Assembly: GCA_019084025.1 (NCBI GenBank) | Contig: JAHRBI010000004.1 | Span: 431,188 to 495,187 of the forward strand | Direction: 5' to 3' | DNA: 64,000 nt | Source of the DNA: Burkholderiaceae bacterium DAT-1 | Lineage (GTDB): Bacteria; Pseudomonadota; Gammaproteobacteria; Burkholderiales; Chitinimonadaceae | Shown: piece by piece, positions 8,901 to 17,721 of the stretch | Layout of the letters: the number at the start of each line of letters is the position of its first letter | Numbering within the stretch: the first letter of the stretch is position 1 | Translations under genes and position numbers: made by a program | The notes under the pieces: model-generated | The model's database searches: none | What the model saw: the letters and a program-made list of their open reading frames with translations, nothing else | Told to the model about the DNA's origin: nothing

Positions 8901-11686
8901 AGTCTCGCGTCAGCTATGCCAATACCTCGATTTGGGTGAGCGGCAATGCGGTGTGGTTTGAGCAGGGTGATTCGGATCGCATCGAAGTCGTACCGGAAAA
9001 GAAAGCGTACGAACCCGGCGACACAGCGGTGTTTCAGGTGCGCTCGCCATTCCGCGATGCAACCGCGCTGGTAAGTGTGGAGCGGGAAGGGGTGATTGAT
9101 CATTTCGTCACCCGGATCAGCAGTGATAATCCCACGATCAAAGTACCCGTCAAAGCCGTTTACGGGCCGAACGTGTATGTGTCTGCACTGCTGGTGCGGG
9201 GGCGCGTGGGGGATGTGCAGCCCACGGCAATGGTGGATCTGGGCAAGCCAGCTTACCGTTTGGGGATCGGGTCAATCGACGTGGGGCATAGCGCTTATAC
9301 GCTTCAGGTGAATGTGAAGCCCGAGCGAAATGTATACAAAACGCGGGAGCAGGTGAGCGCACGGATTCAGGTGCGCCGGCCCGATGGTCAGCCAGCGAGT
9401 CATGGTGAATTTGTACTGGCTGCCGTCGATGAGGCGCTGCTGGAGCTGGCCCGAAACGACTCCTGGCAAATCCTGCCCCGGATGATGCTCCGGCGCGGCT
9501 ATGGCGTAGAAACGGCTACTGCGCAGGCACTGGTCATCGGTAAACGCCACTTTGGCTTGAAGGCGCTGCCCGCTGGTGGCGGTGGTGGCAAACAGGCGAC
9601 GCGCGAACTCTTCGATACGCTGATCAAATGGAATGCCCGCGTGACGCTGGACCAGAATGGCGAAGCCACTGTGAATTTTCCGCTCAACGATGCGCTGACC
9701 AGCATTCGTATTGTTGCTGTGGCCACCGAAGGCCCGGCCCTGTTTGGTACGGGGTGGGCGCGTATCCGTACGACCAAGGATGTACAGATTTTTTCGGGGT
9801 TGCCACAGGTGGTGCGCGATGCGGATCAGTTCCGCGCTGGCTTTACCGTCCGCAATATGTCTGGCGGCAAAGACCGCCTGACCCTGACGGCGACTGCCAC
9901 CCTCATTGCCTCAGGCAAGCGGACGCCAGTGTCAGGGATGACGCCGCAAACCATAGAGCTGGATGCTGGTGCCGGTCGCGAGCTGGCCTGGAATATCACT
10001 GTTCCGGCCGGGGTGAATGCCATCGAATGGGTCGTCAGTGCCGCTGGCACCCGAGGCGATCAGGATGCCCTGAAAACGATCCAGACCGTGATGCCATCCT
10101 ACAAGGTACAGACATATGGCGCGACGCTGGAGCAGGTAAAAGGCAATGTCACGGTGCCGGTCAAGCTGACCGCCGATGCAGTGCCGGGCAGGGGCAGCGT
10201 GGAAGTGTTCCTGAAATCACGCCTGGGTGTCAGTAGCGATACGGTGCGCGAGTATATGGAAAACTATGCCTATAGCTGTCTCGAGCAACGGGTATCCAAG
10301 TCCATTGCAACTTCAAGTCGCGCACGGTGGGACGACACCATGAAGCGGCTACCGACCTATCTCGATCGCTCGGGGCTGGTGTCCTACTACCCGAATCCGG
10401 GCAAAACCAACCGGCCCTCGGTGGCATTAACGGCCTATCTACTGTCTATTGCACATGAATCCGGCTATGTGATTCCGGATGCCGAGCGTATGCAGATGTT
10501 GGCAGGTCTCGCGGGCTACATCGAAGGCACTGTCACTGAAAATCCTGAAGTGCACTGGCCGCGCGGGAATGATCTACCCATGCGACGACTGGCAGCACTT
10601 GAGGCACTGGCGCGCCATGGCGAGGCGACACCTGCCCGTCTGGCAACCGTAGCAGTTGATCCGGCTCACTGGCCCATGCATGCGCTGATTGACTGGCTCG
10701 GCATCATTAAGTACTCACCCGCCATGCCGGGCAGGGACAAGCGCTGGGCAGAAGCGGAAAACATCCTGCGTGCCCGCCTGATTACTTCCGGTACCACCAC
10801 ACAATTCGCCAATGAAGCGGCTGATTACTGGTGGTGGGTGATGAGTTCACCCGATGCCAATGCAGCACGCGCGATCAATCTGATGATGGATCGTCCGGCT
10901 TGGGCACGCGATATGCCGAAGCTGGTGCGTGGTGTGGTGGCGCGTCAGCATGAAGGCCACTGGAGTACGACGCCCGCCAATGTGTGGGGCGGCCTGATGC
11001 TGAACAAATTTGCGCGTACATTTGAAAAGGAACCTGTTCGCGGCACCACGCAGATTATTCTGAGCGGCAGCGCAACGCCCGCCCAGACACAGGATTGGGG
11101 GACGGCGTCTGTCGATACGAAATCCGTCAATGATCCGGGTAAGTCCTTCAGCTTTGCCTGGCCGGCCGGTGGCGCAGGCAACGTCACGCTGGCGCATCAG
11201 GGCAGTGGCGCCCCCTGGGCCACCATCCGGACGCGCTCGGCCCGTCTGCTCGCCAAACCATTATTTGCCGGTTTTACTGGCAAAAAGACGCTTACCGTAG
11301 TTGAACAGAAGCGGCCGGGACAATGGACGCGCGGTGATCTGGTACGTGTAGACATCGAGGTGTCGGCACCCGGCTCGTGGACATCGGTTGTGGTCAATGA
11401 TCCGGTGCCTGCGGGCGCGGTGATCCTGGGGGGGGGACTGGGCGGTGAAAGCCAGATCACTCAGGAAAAAGCAAAGGGTGTAGCGAGTTGGGCGAGTTAC
11501 GAAGAGCGGGCATTTGATGCCTATCGTGCCTACTTTGGCTACTTTGGCAGTCAAGCCCACGTGAGCTACGTGATGCGTCTGAACAATGCAGGGGATTTCA
11601 AGCTGCCGCCTACCCGCATCGAGGCCATGTACGCACCGGAGAATTTTGCCGAGCTACCCAACGGGGATTGGCATGTGGTTCAGTAA
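5909..11686 (+). CDS. yfhM: Bacterial alpha-2-macroglobulin (YfhM-like), thioester type
   Basis: A 1925-residue exported protein. The start at ATG 5909 has AAGAGGAA ahead of it; an internal ATG at 5981 would also give a signal peptide ending in SAPHAAQ. Bacterial alpha-2-macroglobulins are periplasmic protease traps that protect the cell when the envelope is breached. The thioester motif CLEQ is intact (Cys1457, in YAYSCLEQ) within the helical thioester domain, and macroglobulin repeats fill the N-terminal two-thirds. There is no evident lipobox, unlike E. coli YfhM, so it may be soluble or anchored by an uncleaved segment. Its last 14 bases overlap pbpC, the usual partner, which argues for joint action in repair and defence of the cell wall. 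Length is slightly above the E. coli protein. Confidence 0.92.
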   Translation: MNCFVRLRNFFWLSAQVGTLQRQSMSYLCLLAIASAPHAAQLERFSPAGDVGHVAQASARFDEAVVPLGVPDAPAPYTWTCSGASQGHGHWADQLTWVVDFAPNLQSGVKCTFTPSAAFRALDGKTPKLTAVSFNTGIELRISPAGNEWEELDSAAAFLISSTTPLDLPSVASHAWCALEGVGERVPMEAISGKDRTEILSALDKTAEAKQIATLRCKRALPEGTRMSVVIDPGVKSTAGLVTSQPVRAEYFVKMPFGVTVHCERENARADCTPVAPITLNFTASVNADDVKRIMLIGPDGRKWEAKPNDSEYEYSDHTSLQFAGPFPPKATLSLKLPAQIRDEEGRPLNNIERLARVTLKTDDYPPLLKFAADFGIIERKGGGMLPATLRNLDPLGESSLPTADGSRPGTSAKVRILRLTRDEEIMEWMYRQPQFLTPAIDDKVRDEREGSLLVKESRARTLLLPKPNGDRPMEVVGIPLNDPGYYVVEAESRLLGQHLIASQAPMFVQTRALNTNLSVHLKLSAENQLVWVTTLDSAAPVAGAQIAIRNCAGTLLESGVTGKDGTLLIPRSLPKQPKCEHRYDGYFVSARSKVDGVEDISFVMSSWQQGIETWRFELPWRGMLPDVITHTVFDRPLFRVGETVHMRHYARRHSIRGLEDASAASLPNRVAIQFEGDDQSFEFPLTWKNGSADTEWTIPPGAKLGRYWVAFLSSNNRSHRMYTGEDMNFAWQGQFLAGGSFRVGEFRLPVLKGELTAAAPVIAGPDANVDLRLSYIAGGAASGEKVRVRSEIRPYFIQAAGFEAFAFGSQPLTSPQIQKGEWNPSFEDTKVFDDQRDLALDKSGSRRVIIRKIPQRPVPAQVYSEMEFSDPSGEIHAAGGTTLWFPASVVAGVSADAWAQVSGPVRVKLASLDTSLKPVAADYSVHAWQRRYIVHRKRLVGGFYSYDQQVVVADMGEVCKGRTGSNGQAECSFAAPKDIEDQQSGEIIVEMRARDPQSRVSYANTSIWVSGNAVWFEQGDSDRIEVVPEKKAYEPGDTAVFQVRSPFRDATALVSVEREGVIDHFVTRISSDNPTIKVPVKAVYGPNVYVSALLVRGRVGDVQPTAMVDLGKPAYRLGIGSIDVGHSAYTLQVNVKPERNVYKTREQVSARIQVRRPDGQPASHGEFVLAAVDEALLELARNDSWQILPRMMLRRGYGVETATAQALVIGKRHFGLKALPAGGGGGKQATRELFDTLIKWNARVTLDQNGEATVNFPLNDALTSIRIVAVATEGPALFGTGWARIRTTKDVQIFSGLPQVVRDADQFRAGFTVRNMSGGKDRLTLTATATLIASGKRTPVSGMTPQTIELDAGAGRELAWNITVPAGVNAIEWVVSAAGTRGDQDALKTIQTVMPSYKVQTYGATLEQVKGNVTVPVKLTADAVPGRGSVEVFLKSRLGVSSDTVREYMENYAYSCLEQRVSKSIATSSRARWDDTMKRLPTYLDRSGLVSYYPNPGKTNRPSVALTAYLLSIAHESGYVIPDAERMQMLAGLAGYIEGTVTENPEVHWPRGNDLPMRRLAALEALARHGEATPARLATVAVDPAHWPMHALIDWLGIIKYSPAMPGRDKRWAEAENILRARLITSGTTTQFANEAADYWWWVMSSPDANAARAINLMMDRPAWARDMPKLVRGVVARQHEGHWSTTPANVWGGLMLNKFARTFEKEPVRGTTQIILSGSATPAQTQDWGTASVDTKSVNDPGKSFSFAWPAGGAGNVTLAHQGSGAPWATIRTRSARLLAKPLFAGFTGKKTLTVVEQKRPGQWTRGDLVRVDIEVSAPGSWTSVVVNDPVPAGAVILGGGLGGESQITQEKAKGVASWASYEERAFDAYRAYFGYFGSQAHVSYVMRLNNAGDFKLPPTRIEAMYAPENFAELPNGDWHVVQ

Positions 11687-13955
11687 GCGTGGCTGGCAAG
11701 TATCGCTGCTCGCTCTGACCGTTTCGTTCGCCTATCCGGCTCACGCAAACGTGCCGGGAGTCGCACAAGTGCGGGCTGCCTATCTGCCCAGTGACTGGGT
11801 GATCACTGATCGCAACGGCATGCCCTTGCAGACCGTGCGCCACGATATGCAGGTGCGGCGGTTGGCATGGCTTACCCTGGACGAGGTTTCGCCCGCACTG
11901 CAAACCGCACTCATCACTGCAGAAGACAGCCGATTCTGGTCACATGATGGGGTCGATTGGGCGGCCATGATGAAGGCTGCTTGGTCGAATCTGCGCGGGA
12001 ACAACCAGGCTGTACGCGGCGCATCGACGCTTACCATGCAACTTGCAGGTTTGCTCGATCCGGCGCTACAGCCCGGCAAAGGTGTCCGGCGCACCTGGGG
12101 GCAAAAGTGGGATCAGGCGCTGGCGGCACGTGACATCGAAAAACAGTGGGCCAAGCGCGAGATACTGGAAGCGTATCTCAATTTGCTGCCTCTGCGCGGT
12201 GAAACAGTGGGGATACGCGCTGCCAGCCAGACCCTGTTTGGCAAAGCGCCTGCCGGTCTTAACTGGACAGAGGCCGTTATACTGGCAGCGCTGATACGTC
12301 AGCCACAGGCATCGGCGGAGACGGTAGCGGATCGTGCGTGTGCCATCGCGGCTGCGATACCTGAGGATTCACTCGGTGCAGTGCTTCGGCCCGAGTGCTG
12401 GCAAATCAAGGCTACGGTCAAGCTGGGGCTGGGTGGTGATTCTGCCATGCCACGATTCCAGCTCAATCAGGCACCGCATATTGCACGTCAGGTCATGGCC
12501 GGATGGGGCGAGCGACCCGCACCCGCGCCGCGCGTGCCGGGTGGCATGCCTGAAATCCGTACGACGCTGGATGCACGCCTGCAAGGCGTTGCCGAGGAGA
12601 GCCTGAAAGCGCATTTGCGCGCCTTGCGTCATCAGAATGTACAAGATGGCGCGGTGCTGGTACTCGATAACCGGACGGGTGAGGTGCTGGTCTGGATCGG
12701 GTCGAATGCCGATAGCTCTGCCGCTGCTGATGTCGATGGTGTGCTGGCTGCCCGTCAGGCAGGTTCGACGCTCAAGCCTTTTCTGTACGCGCTGGCGCTG
12801 GAAAAACGGAAGCTGACGGCAGCCTCGTTGCTGCATGATTCATCCCTGGCACTGACAGCCGCCAACGGCGCATATATTCCGCAGAACTATGATCGCCAGT
12901 TCAAAGGCTGGGTGAGCGCGCGTACCGCACTGGCATCCAGCCTGAACATTCCGGCGGTCCGCACTATTCTGCTGACAGGCGTCGACTCGTTTTATGCCCG
13001 CCTCAAGGTGCTTGGCTTCACCACGCTCGATTTTCCGGCAGATCACTACGGCTTCGGGCTGGCGCTGGGTGATGCCGATGTCCGCCTACTGGATCTGACG
13101 AATGCCTATCGCGCGCTGGCCAATGGTGGCACTGCTTCATCGCTTGCACCCATTCTGTTCACCACAGCTTCCAATACGACACCGACCACCCGCATTAAGC
13201 CGGCGCAGGCCTTTTCACGGGAGAGCAGCTTTATTGTGGCGGATATGCTGTCCGATCGCGGTGCCCGTGCCCCTACATTCGATCTGGAAAACACGCTGGC
13301 CACGCGCGTCTGGTCTGCAGTGAAAACAGGCACCAGCAAGGATATGAGAGACAACTGGTGCATTGGCTTTACTTCGCGCTACACCATCGGTGTATGGGTG
13401 GGTAATTTTTCGGGCGAGCCGATGTGGAATGTATCGGGTATGCATGGTGCTGCGCCCGTCTGGCACGATATGGTTCATGCGCTGCACAGTGAAACGATGC
13501 ACGATGTCCGACCAGTTGCACCGGCAGGATTGGTGAGTAGAAAGGTCGATTATCCGGGTGGCGAAGAAGCATCCCATCAGGAGTGGTTTATTCGCGGGAC
13601 TGAATTGAGCCGGATTGTTCGCGCGGATGCGGGCGGTACCGAGATGCTTGTGTCTGCCCGGCCGCGCATTCGTTATCCGGCAGATGGGTTGGTAATTGCA
13701 TTGGATCCGGATATCCCGGCCGCCAGCGAAGGCATTCTGCTTCAGGCTGACGGCGAGATGACCGGCATGCACTGGCTGCTGGAACGAAAAGGGGATGCTC
13801 CTTGTCGAAATAAATTGCATCCCGGCGAAGTCTGGTCGCCCCAGCCGGGGCGCTGGACAGTGCGTTTGCAGGATGAACAAGGCCGCGAGATGGATCGCGC
13901 CGTGCATATAAGCGTAAGAGGCAACGCACGGCATCCGCGTGCATGTGATCTTTAA
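11673..13955 (+). CDS. pbpC: Penicillin-binding protein 1C
   Basis: A 760-residue bifunctional peptidoglycan synthase. The start at ATG 11673 lies inside the end of the alpha-2-macroglobulin gene with GGGG ahead; longer frames have no ribosome site. An N-terminal signal anchor (WQVSLLALTVSFAYPAHA) precedes a family-51 glycosyltransferase domain with ITAEDSRFWSHDGVDW and GASTLTMQLA. The transpeptidase domain shows AGSTLKPF (active-site Ser and Lys), SSLN and KTGTSKD. A C-terminal beta domain typical of PBP1C follows. It polymerises glycan strands at the outer face of the inner membrane. Pairing with the protease trap is conserved across many proteobacteria. Confidence 0.93.
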   Translation: MWFSKRGWQVSLLALTVSFAYPAHANVPGVAQVRAAYLPSDWVITDRNGMPLQTVRHDMQVRRLAWLTLDEVSPALQTALITAEDSRFWSHDGVDWAAMMKAAWSNLRGNNQAVRGASTLTMQLAGLLDPALQPGKGVRRTWGQKWDQALAARDIEKQWAKREILEAYLNLLPLRGETVGIRAASQTLFGKAPAGLNWTEAVILAALIRQPQASAETVADRACAIAAAIPEDSLGAVLRPECWQIKATVKLGLGGDSAMPRFQLNQAPHIARQVMAGWGERPAPAPRVPGGMPEIRTTLDARLQGVAEESLKAHLRALRHQNVQDGAVLVLDNRTGEVLVWIGSNADSSAAADVDGVLAARQAGSTLKPFLYALALEKRKLTAASLLHDSSLALTAANGAYIPQNYDRQFKGWVSARTALASSLNIPAVRTILLTGVDSFYARLKVLGFTTLDFPADHYGFGLALGDADVRLLDLTNAYRALANGGTASSLAPILFTTASNTTPTTRIKPAQAFSRESSFIVADMLSDRGARAPTFDLENTLATRVWSAVKTGTSKDMRDNWCIGFTSRYTIGVWVGNFSGEPMWNVSGMHGAAPVWHDMVHALHSETMHDVRPVAPAGLVSRKVDYPGGEEASHQEWFIRGTELSRIVRADAGGTEMLVSARPRIRYPADGLVIALDPDIPAASEGILLQADGEMTGMHWLLERKGDAPCRNKLHPGEVWSPQPGRWTVRLQDEQGREMDRAVHISVRGNARHPRACDL

Positions 13956-14053
13956 TGAACCGATTCTTGCATTCCTGATCCTGATTGCCGTCAGATTTGC
14001 CGCACCTGTACGACTAATGAGTACTTTTTGAGTATGACGAGAGGTACAGCATC

Positions 14054-15391
14054 ATGTTTCGATCTTTCCTGCAAAGGTGCTCGCTTAGCCTGTTTGCCGC
14101 CTGTAGTCTGGTGCATGCAGGGAGCGGGACCAGCCAGTCGCCAGTCGTATCTTCGCCCCAGCAAGAATCAGTCGTGCTGGGGATGGGATGTTTCTGGGGT
14201 GCTGAAAAACGAATGGGCGCATTGCCCGGTGTGATCGCCATCGAAAGCGGATACGCAAATGGCAGCGTGGCTGGTAAATACGAGGCGATTCACGATCAGG
14301 AAATGGCCCGTCGAGCAGGGCGCAGTAATCTGCCCAATCATGCGGAAGTGGTGAAGGTGACCTTCGACACCCGCAAAACCGATCTGAAGACCGTGCTGAT
14401 GCGTTTCTGGGAAAATCACGATCCGACCCAGGGCGATCGCCAGGGCAATGATGTCGGCAGCAATTATCGCAGCGCCATTTACACCCTGCAGGACAGCCAG
14501 CAGGCGATTGCGATTCAGACACGGGATGCATATCAGAAGGCGCTGACTGCAGCAGGGTACGGCAAGATTACGACCGATATTGCGCCGCTCAAGACTTACT
14601 TTACAGCAGAAGCCTATCACCAGCGCTATCTGCAGAAGAATCCGGATGGATACTGTGGTTTGGGTGGGACGGGTGTCAAATATCCGCAGGCGCAAGTAGC
14701 TGCAGCCGATGCCAGTGTGGTTAAACCTGCTGCAGGTGATGCCTTGCCGCTGGACGTTAAAAAGCTGAATGCCCAACGACAGTTGATCGTATTCGAAGGA
14801 AAGGATTGTGCATTCTGTGCACGATTCAAAACCGACATTCTCGATCACTGGCGCTCTCCGGTCCCGATTGTCCGGACGCTTGTCCCGCGTGCGCCCGAAA
14901 GCTGGTCTCTGGAAAAGCCGCTATTCGCAACACCCACCATTGTGCTATTCGAGCGAGGCAAGGAAGTATCCCGCTTTACAGGCTACAACGGTGATGCGCC
15001 GCGTTTCTGGAAGTGGCTGGGGTTCTATTTGCTGACACCCAAGCAGCGGCAGATCGCGTTCGATAAAGGAACCGAGTTTCCGTTTACGGGCTCGAATCTG
15101 GACGAAAAACGACCCGGTACCTTTGTCGATCCAGTGACGGGTGTGGCACTTTTTCGAACCGATACCAAATTTGATAGCGGCACGGGCTGGCCCAGCTTTT
15201 TCACCCCGCTATCCGGATCCGTTATCCTGCGTGAGGATCGTAGTGATGGGATGAAGCGGACCGAGGTGATCAGCGCCAGTTCTGGCATTCATCTGGGGCA
15301 TGTGTTTGACGATGGCCCACCTCCGACCGGTAAGCGTTATTGCATCAATGGCAATGTGCTGAAGTTTGTGCCGGATGCTGACAAGAAATAG
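14054..15391 (+). CDS. msrAB: Exported MsrA-thioredoxin-MsrB methionine sulfoxide reductase
   Basis: A 445-residue fusion that reduces both diastereomers of oxidised methionine in exported proteins. A signal peptide (LFAACSLVHAGSG) leads into an MsrA domain (about 40-210) with catalytic Cys46 in GMGCFWGAE and the distal cysteine in GYCGLGGTG. A thioredoxin-like segment with a CAFC active site (Cys252 and Cys255) follows, then MsrB (about 325-440) with GTGWPSFF and catalytic Cys430 in KRYCIN. The MsrB zinc cysteines are absent. In Neisseria PilB the thioredoxin-like module is N-terminal; here it sits between the two reductases. It stands alone, 98 bp after pbpC. Confidence 0.88.
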   Translation: MFRSFLQRCSLSLFAACSLVHAGSGTSQSPVVSSPQQESVVLGMGCFWGAEKRMGALPGVIAIESGYANGSVAGKYEAIHDQEMARRAGRSNLPNHAEVVKVTFDTRKTDLKTVLMRFWENHDPTQGDRQGNDVGSNYRSAIYTLQDSQQAIAIQTRDAYQKALTAAGYGKITTDIAPLKTYFTAEAYHQRYLQKNPDGYCGLGGTGVKYPQAQVAAADASVVKPAAGDALPLDVKKLNAQRQLIVFEGKDCAFCARFKTDILDHWRSPVPIVRTLVPRAPESWSLEKPLFATPTIVLFERGKEVSRFTGYNGDAPRFWKWLGFYLLTPKQRQIAFDKGTEFPFTGSNLDEKRPGTFVDPVTGVALFRTDTKFDSGTGWPSFFTPLSGSVILREDRSDGMKRTEVISASSGIHLGHVFDDGPPPTGKRYCINGNVLKFVPDADKK

Positions 15392-15454
15392 TCATTCAAG
15401 CGCCTATCTCCTGTGCTGGCGCCCGGCTTCATGGGAGGTTAAGGCTTGATGCGA

Positions 15455-16342
15455 CTATGGCTCAGCCTGACGGTCGCTGTTCGGGTGCTGCCGCCATGGC
15501 AGTACAAGGCAGGCTAGAAAGCGGTTGCTACTCGGGTAGCGGGTGTTGTCAGCAACGCCTAAGCCGCTTGGTAGCTGTCCGCGATCATACGAGAAGCTGC
15601 CCAATAGCAGATCCCAGAACGAGATGACAGCACCGTAATTGCCGGCCTCGTGCAATGTGTTGCTGTGATGGCGACGGTGCAGCTCGGTACCGATTAGCAG
15701 ATAGTTCAGCGGACCCACGCGAATGTCGACATTCAAGTGCGAAAACAATCCCTGAATGCCCACGATCAGGTTGAATACAAAGAGCGCTTCGCGGCTGATG
15801 CCGAGGCAGAAAGATGGAACCAAACCGATCGCTGCCACGATCAGCATATTGAGCGGATGCATCACCGGGTGCATCAGAAAATAAACGCGTTTTGGCAGGT
15901 GATGAACCGCGTGCATGCGCCACATAAACTGGCCGAGCCGCCCGCGTCCTTCGTGGCAATAGCGATGGATGGCGTACTGCAGGCCGTCGTACACCAGTAG
16001 TGCGATCACAATCTGCAGGACAAGCGGTAGCGAGGCCAGCCCGGCGGCTGCAGCAGGGGCGGTGCCGATGGCCAGCCAGGCCGTCAGAAATTTAACGGTC
16101 TGCATGACGGCGCCACCTGCCACCATATATTTCAAATCACGCACGAAGCTAATCCAGGTCATGCCCCACTGAGGCTGGCACGGCCAGATGAATTCGGTGG
16201 CAATAAATACCGCAAAGCGGACCGCAGTAAACACGGTAAAGGCCCGTTGCGGGTCGGCTTGACCAGTAAAACTCAGCCAGGCAAAGCAAGCCGTCAGCGT
16301 AACAATCAGGGGATAAAAGCCATAGGTAATCCCAGAACGCAT
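15455..16342 (-). CDS. Fatty acid hydroxylase / sterol desaturase family membrane enzyme
   Basis: A 295-residue multi-pass membrane protein. The start at ATG 16342 has GGAG eight bases ahead. The three histidine clusters that hold the di-iron centre are all present: HRYCHE, HAVHH and HRRHH, and the core arrangement LVYDGLQYAIHR is typical. Members hydroxylate or desaturate lipids, carotenoids or sterol-like substrates with O2 at the inner membrane. The substrate cannot be told. It lies 84 bp downstream of an AraC regulator on the same strand and may be co-transcribed with it. Confidence 0.82.
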   Translation of the reverse strand: MRSGITYGFYPLIVTLTACFAWLSFTGQADPQRAFTVFTAVRFAVFIATEFIWPCQPQWGMTWISFVRDLKYMVAGGAVMQTVKFLTAWLAIGTAPAAAAGLASLPLVLQIVIALLVYDGLQYAIHRYCHEGRGRLGQFMWRMHAVHHLPKRVYFLMHPVMHPLNMLIVAAIGLVPSFCLGISREALFVFNLIVGIQGLFSHLNVDIRVGPLNYLLIGTELHRRHHSNTLHEAGNYGAVISFWDLLLGSFSYDRGQLPSGLGVADNTRYPSSNRFLACLVLPWRQHPNSDRQAEP

Positions 16343-16426
16343 TGCGCTTACTCCATCGGGGGAATGAGTCGATCTTAGTGATTCCCCATTTGCGAGGCTT
16401 TGCATTACTTGCTATTGCCGGCAGAC

Positions 16427-17338
16427 TTACAGGACGGGTTCGCCTTTGCGTCTGACCTTGAAAAATAGCACTCGTGTGCAATCGGCGTAATGCCACGCGC
16501 CGCTCTGAGACGGGCTTAGCCGCTCAAAAAACAGGGTAGATGCGAGTGCGTATTCAGATGGCAGCAGTACCGTATCATGAAAAGCAAAAACAGCGTTTCC
16601 CTGGTCCACGGTCGGGCCAGTAAATACCATGCGCACATAGTCTCCGCCGGGGAGAGTCAGTACATCCTGTTCGCACTCATCGCCGGTGTCAGACGTCCAT
16701 GCCAGAAAATATCGACAGTCAGACGGTGGCACATGAAATGGCGCGTCGGCGAAGATGCCAATGATTGCCTCGTCAGGCGGGTAGTTTTTGCTGGCCATAC
16801 TGCACAGCGCCTCGGAGATGACTGCATCGTCCAGTAAATGTCTGGTCACACGAAGATGACGGGTTGGCATCCGGTAAAGCTGAAGGGGGGAGGACGGATA
16901 GGTCGATTTTGCTGGGTGGTGACGAATGAGACTATTTCGAACATCGCTTGGTGTCTGCCCGAACACCTGCCTGTAGGCACGGGAAAAACAGGCTGCGGAA
17001 CTGAAGCCGCTTTCTAGCGCAATACTTAGGAGGGAGGCATCTGGCAAGGCGGCGAGTAAATGATCGGCATGCAATACCCGGACCCGCCGCAAATAGGCCA
17101 TGGGGGTGTCGCCCATAGCAGCCAGAAAAAGCCGATGAAAATGATAGGGTGACAACCCGGCCGAGAGGGCAAGGCTATTTAGCGATAGCGGTTCACGGAA
17201 ATGCCGGGTGATTTCCAGCAATGCCCGCTCAATACGCGGGTCGACGGGATTGCCGGACGACGAGTGAGCTGGGGGTAAACACGATGCAGCCTCCAGTGTC
17301 TGCTCGCTAGAGGCATTCTGTACTGGTGTAGACATCAT
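16427..17338 (-). CDS. AraC-family regulator with GyrI-like effector domain
   Basis: A 303-residue regulator. Residues about 35-135 form the double helix-turn-helix of the AraC/SoxS class (LNSLALSAGLSPYHFHRLF, then ALESGFSSAACFSRAYRQVFG). The C-terminal half (from about 150, with YRMPTRHLRVTRHL and a final WHYADCTRVLFFKVRR) matches GyrI-like small-molecule-binding domains, as in Rob-type regulators. The N-terminal 30 residues are low in structure and the ribosome site is weak, so the start could be further in. It probably controls the downstream hydroxylase or itself; the ligand is unknown. Confidence 0.82.
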   Translation of the reverse strand: MMSTPVQNASSEQTLEAASCLPPAHSSSGNPVDPRIERALLEITRHFREPLSLNSLALSAGLSPYHFHRLFLAAMGDTPMAYLRRVRVLHADHLLAALPDASLLSIALESGFSSAACFSRAYRQVFGQTPSDVRNSLIRHHPAKSTYPSSPLQLYRMPTRHLRVTRHLLDDAVISEALCSMASKNYPPDEAIIGIFADAPFHVPPSDCRYFLAWTSDTGDECEQDVLTLPGGDYVRMVFTGPTVDQGNAVFAFHDTVLLPSEYALASTLFFERLSPSQSGAWHYADCTRVLFFKVRRKGEPVL

Positions 17339-17464
17339 CTGCAGGGTGTCGCCTCATGGATGATTGCATGAAGGAGTAGAAGGATACACAGAAGAATACA
17401 CGCAACCGCAGGCAGTATCGGCCTGCCTGCGGCGCTCAGTGTGCCGGATGCTGAAAAGAATTAA

Positions 17465-17505
17465 GCAAAAGACAAAGGGCCTGCAATTGCTTGCAGGCCC
17501 TTTTC
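17465..17505 (-). terminator. Terminator downstream of tRNA-Ser
   Basis: On the minus strand, directly after the tRNA, a 13-bp stem (17475-17487 with 17491-17503) closed by a 3-nt loop is followed by a T-rich run (GTCTTTTGCTT). It is a good intrinsic terminator for the tRNA transcript. Confidence 0.8.
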
Positions 17506-17511
17506 TGTATC

Positions 17512-17601
<90 letters not shown>

Positions 17602-17721
17602 GGGAGCCGCGCATTATCAAGGTGCGGGCCACCGTTTGTCAATACGCCAAGCATGAATTTTTTGGAGTCTCGCCATGTCACATGGCAGAATGTGAGGCTA
17701 ATCAACGAGTAAGGGGTCATT

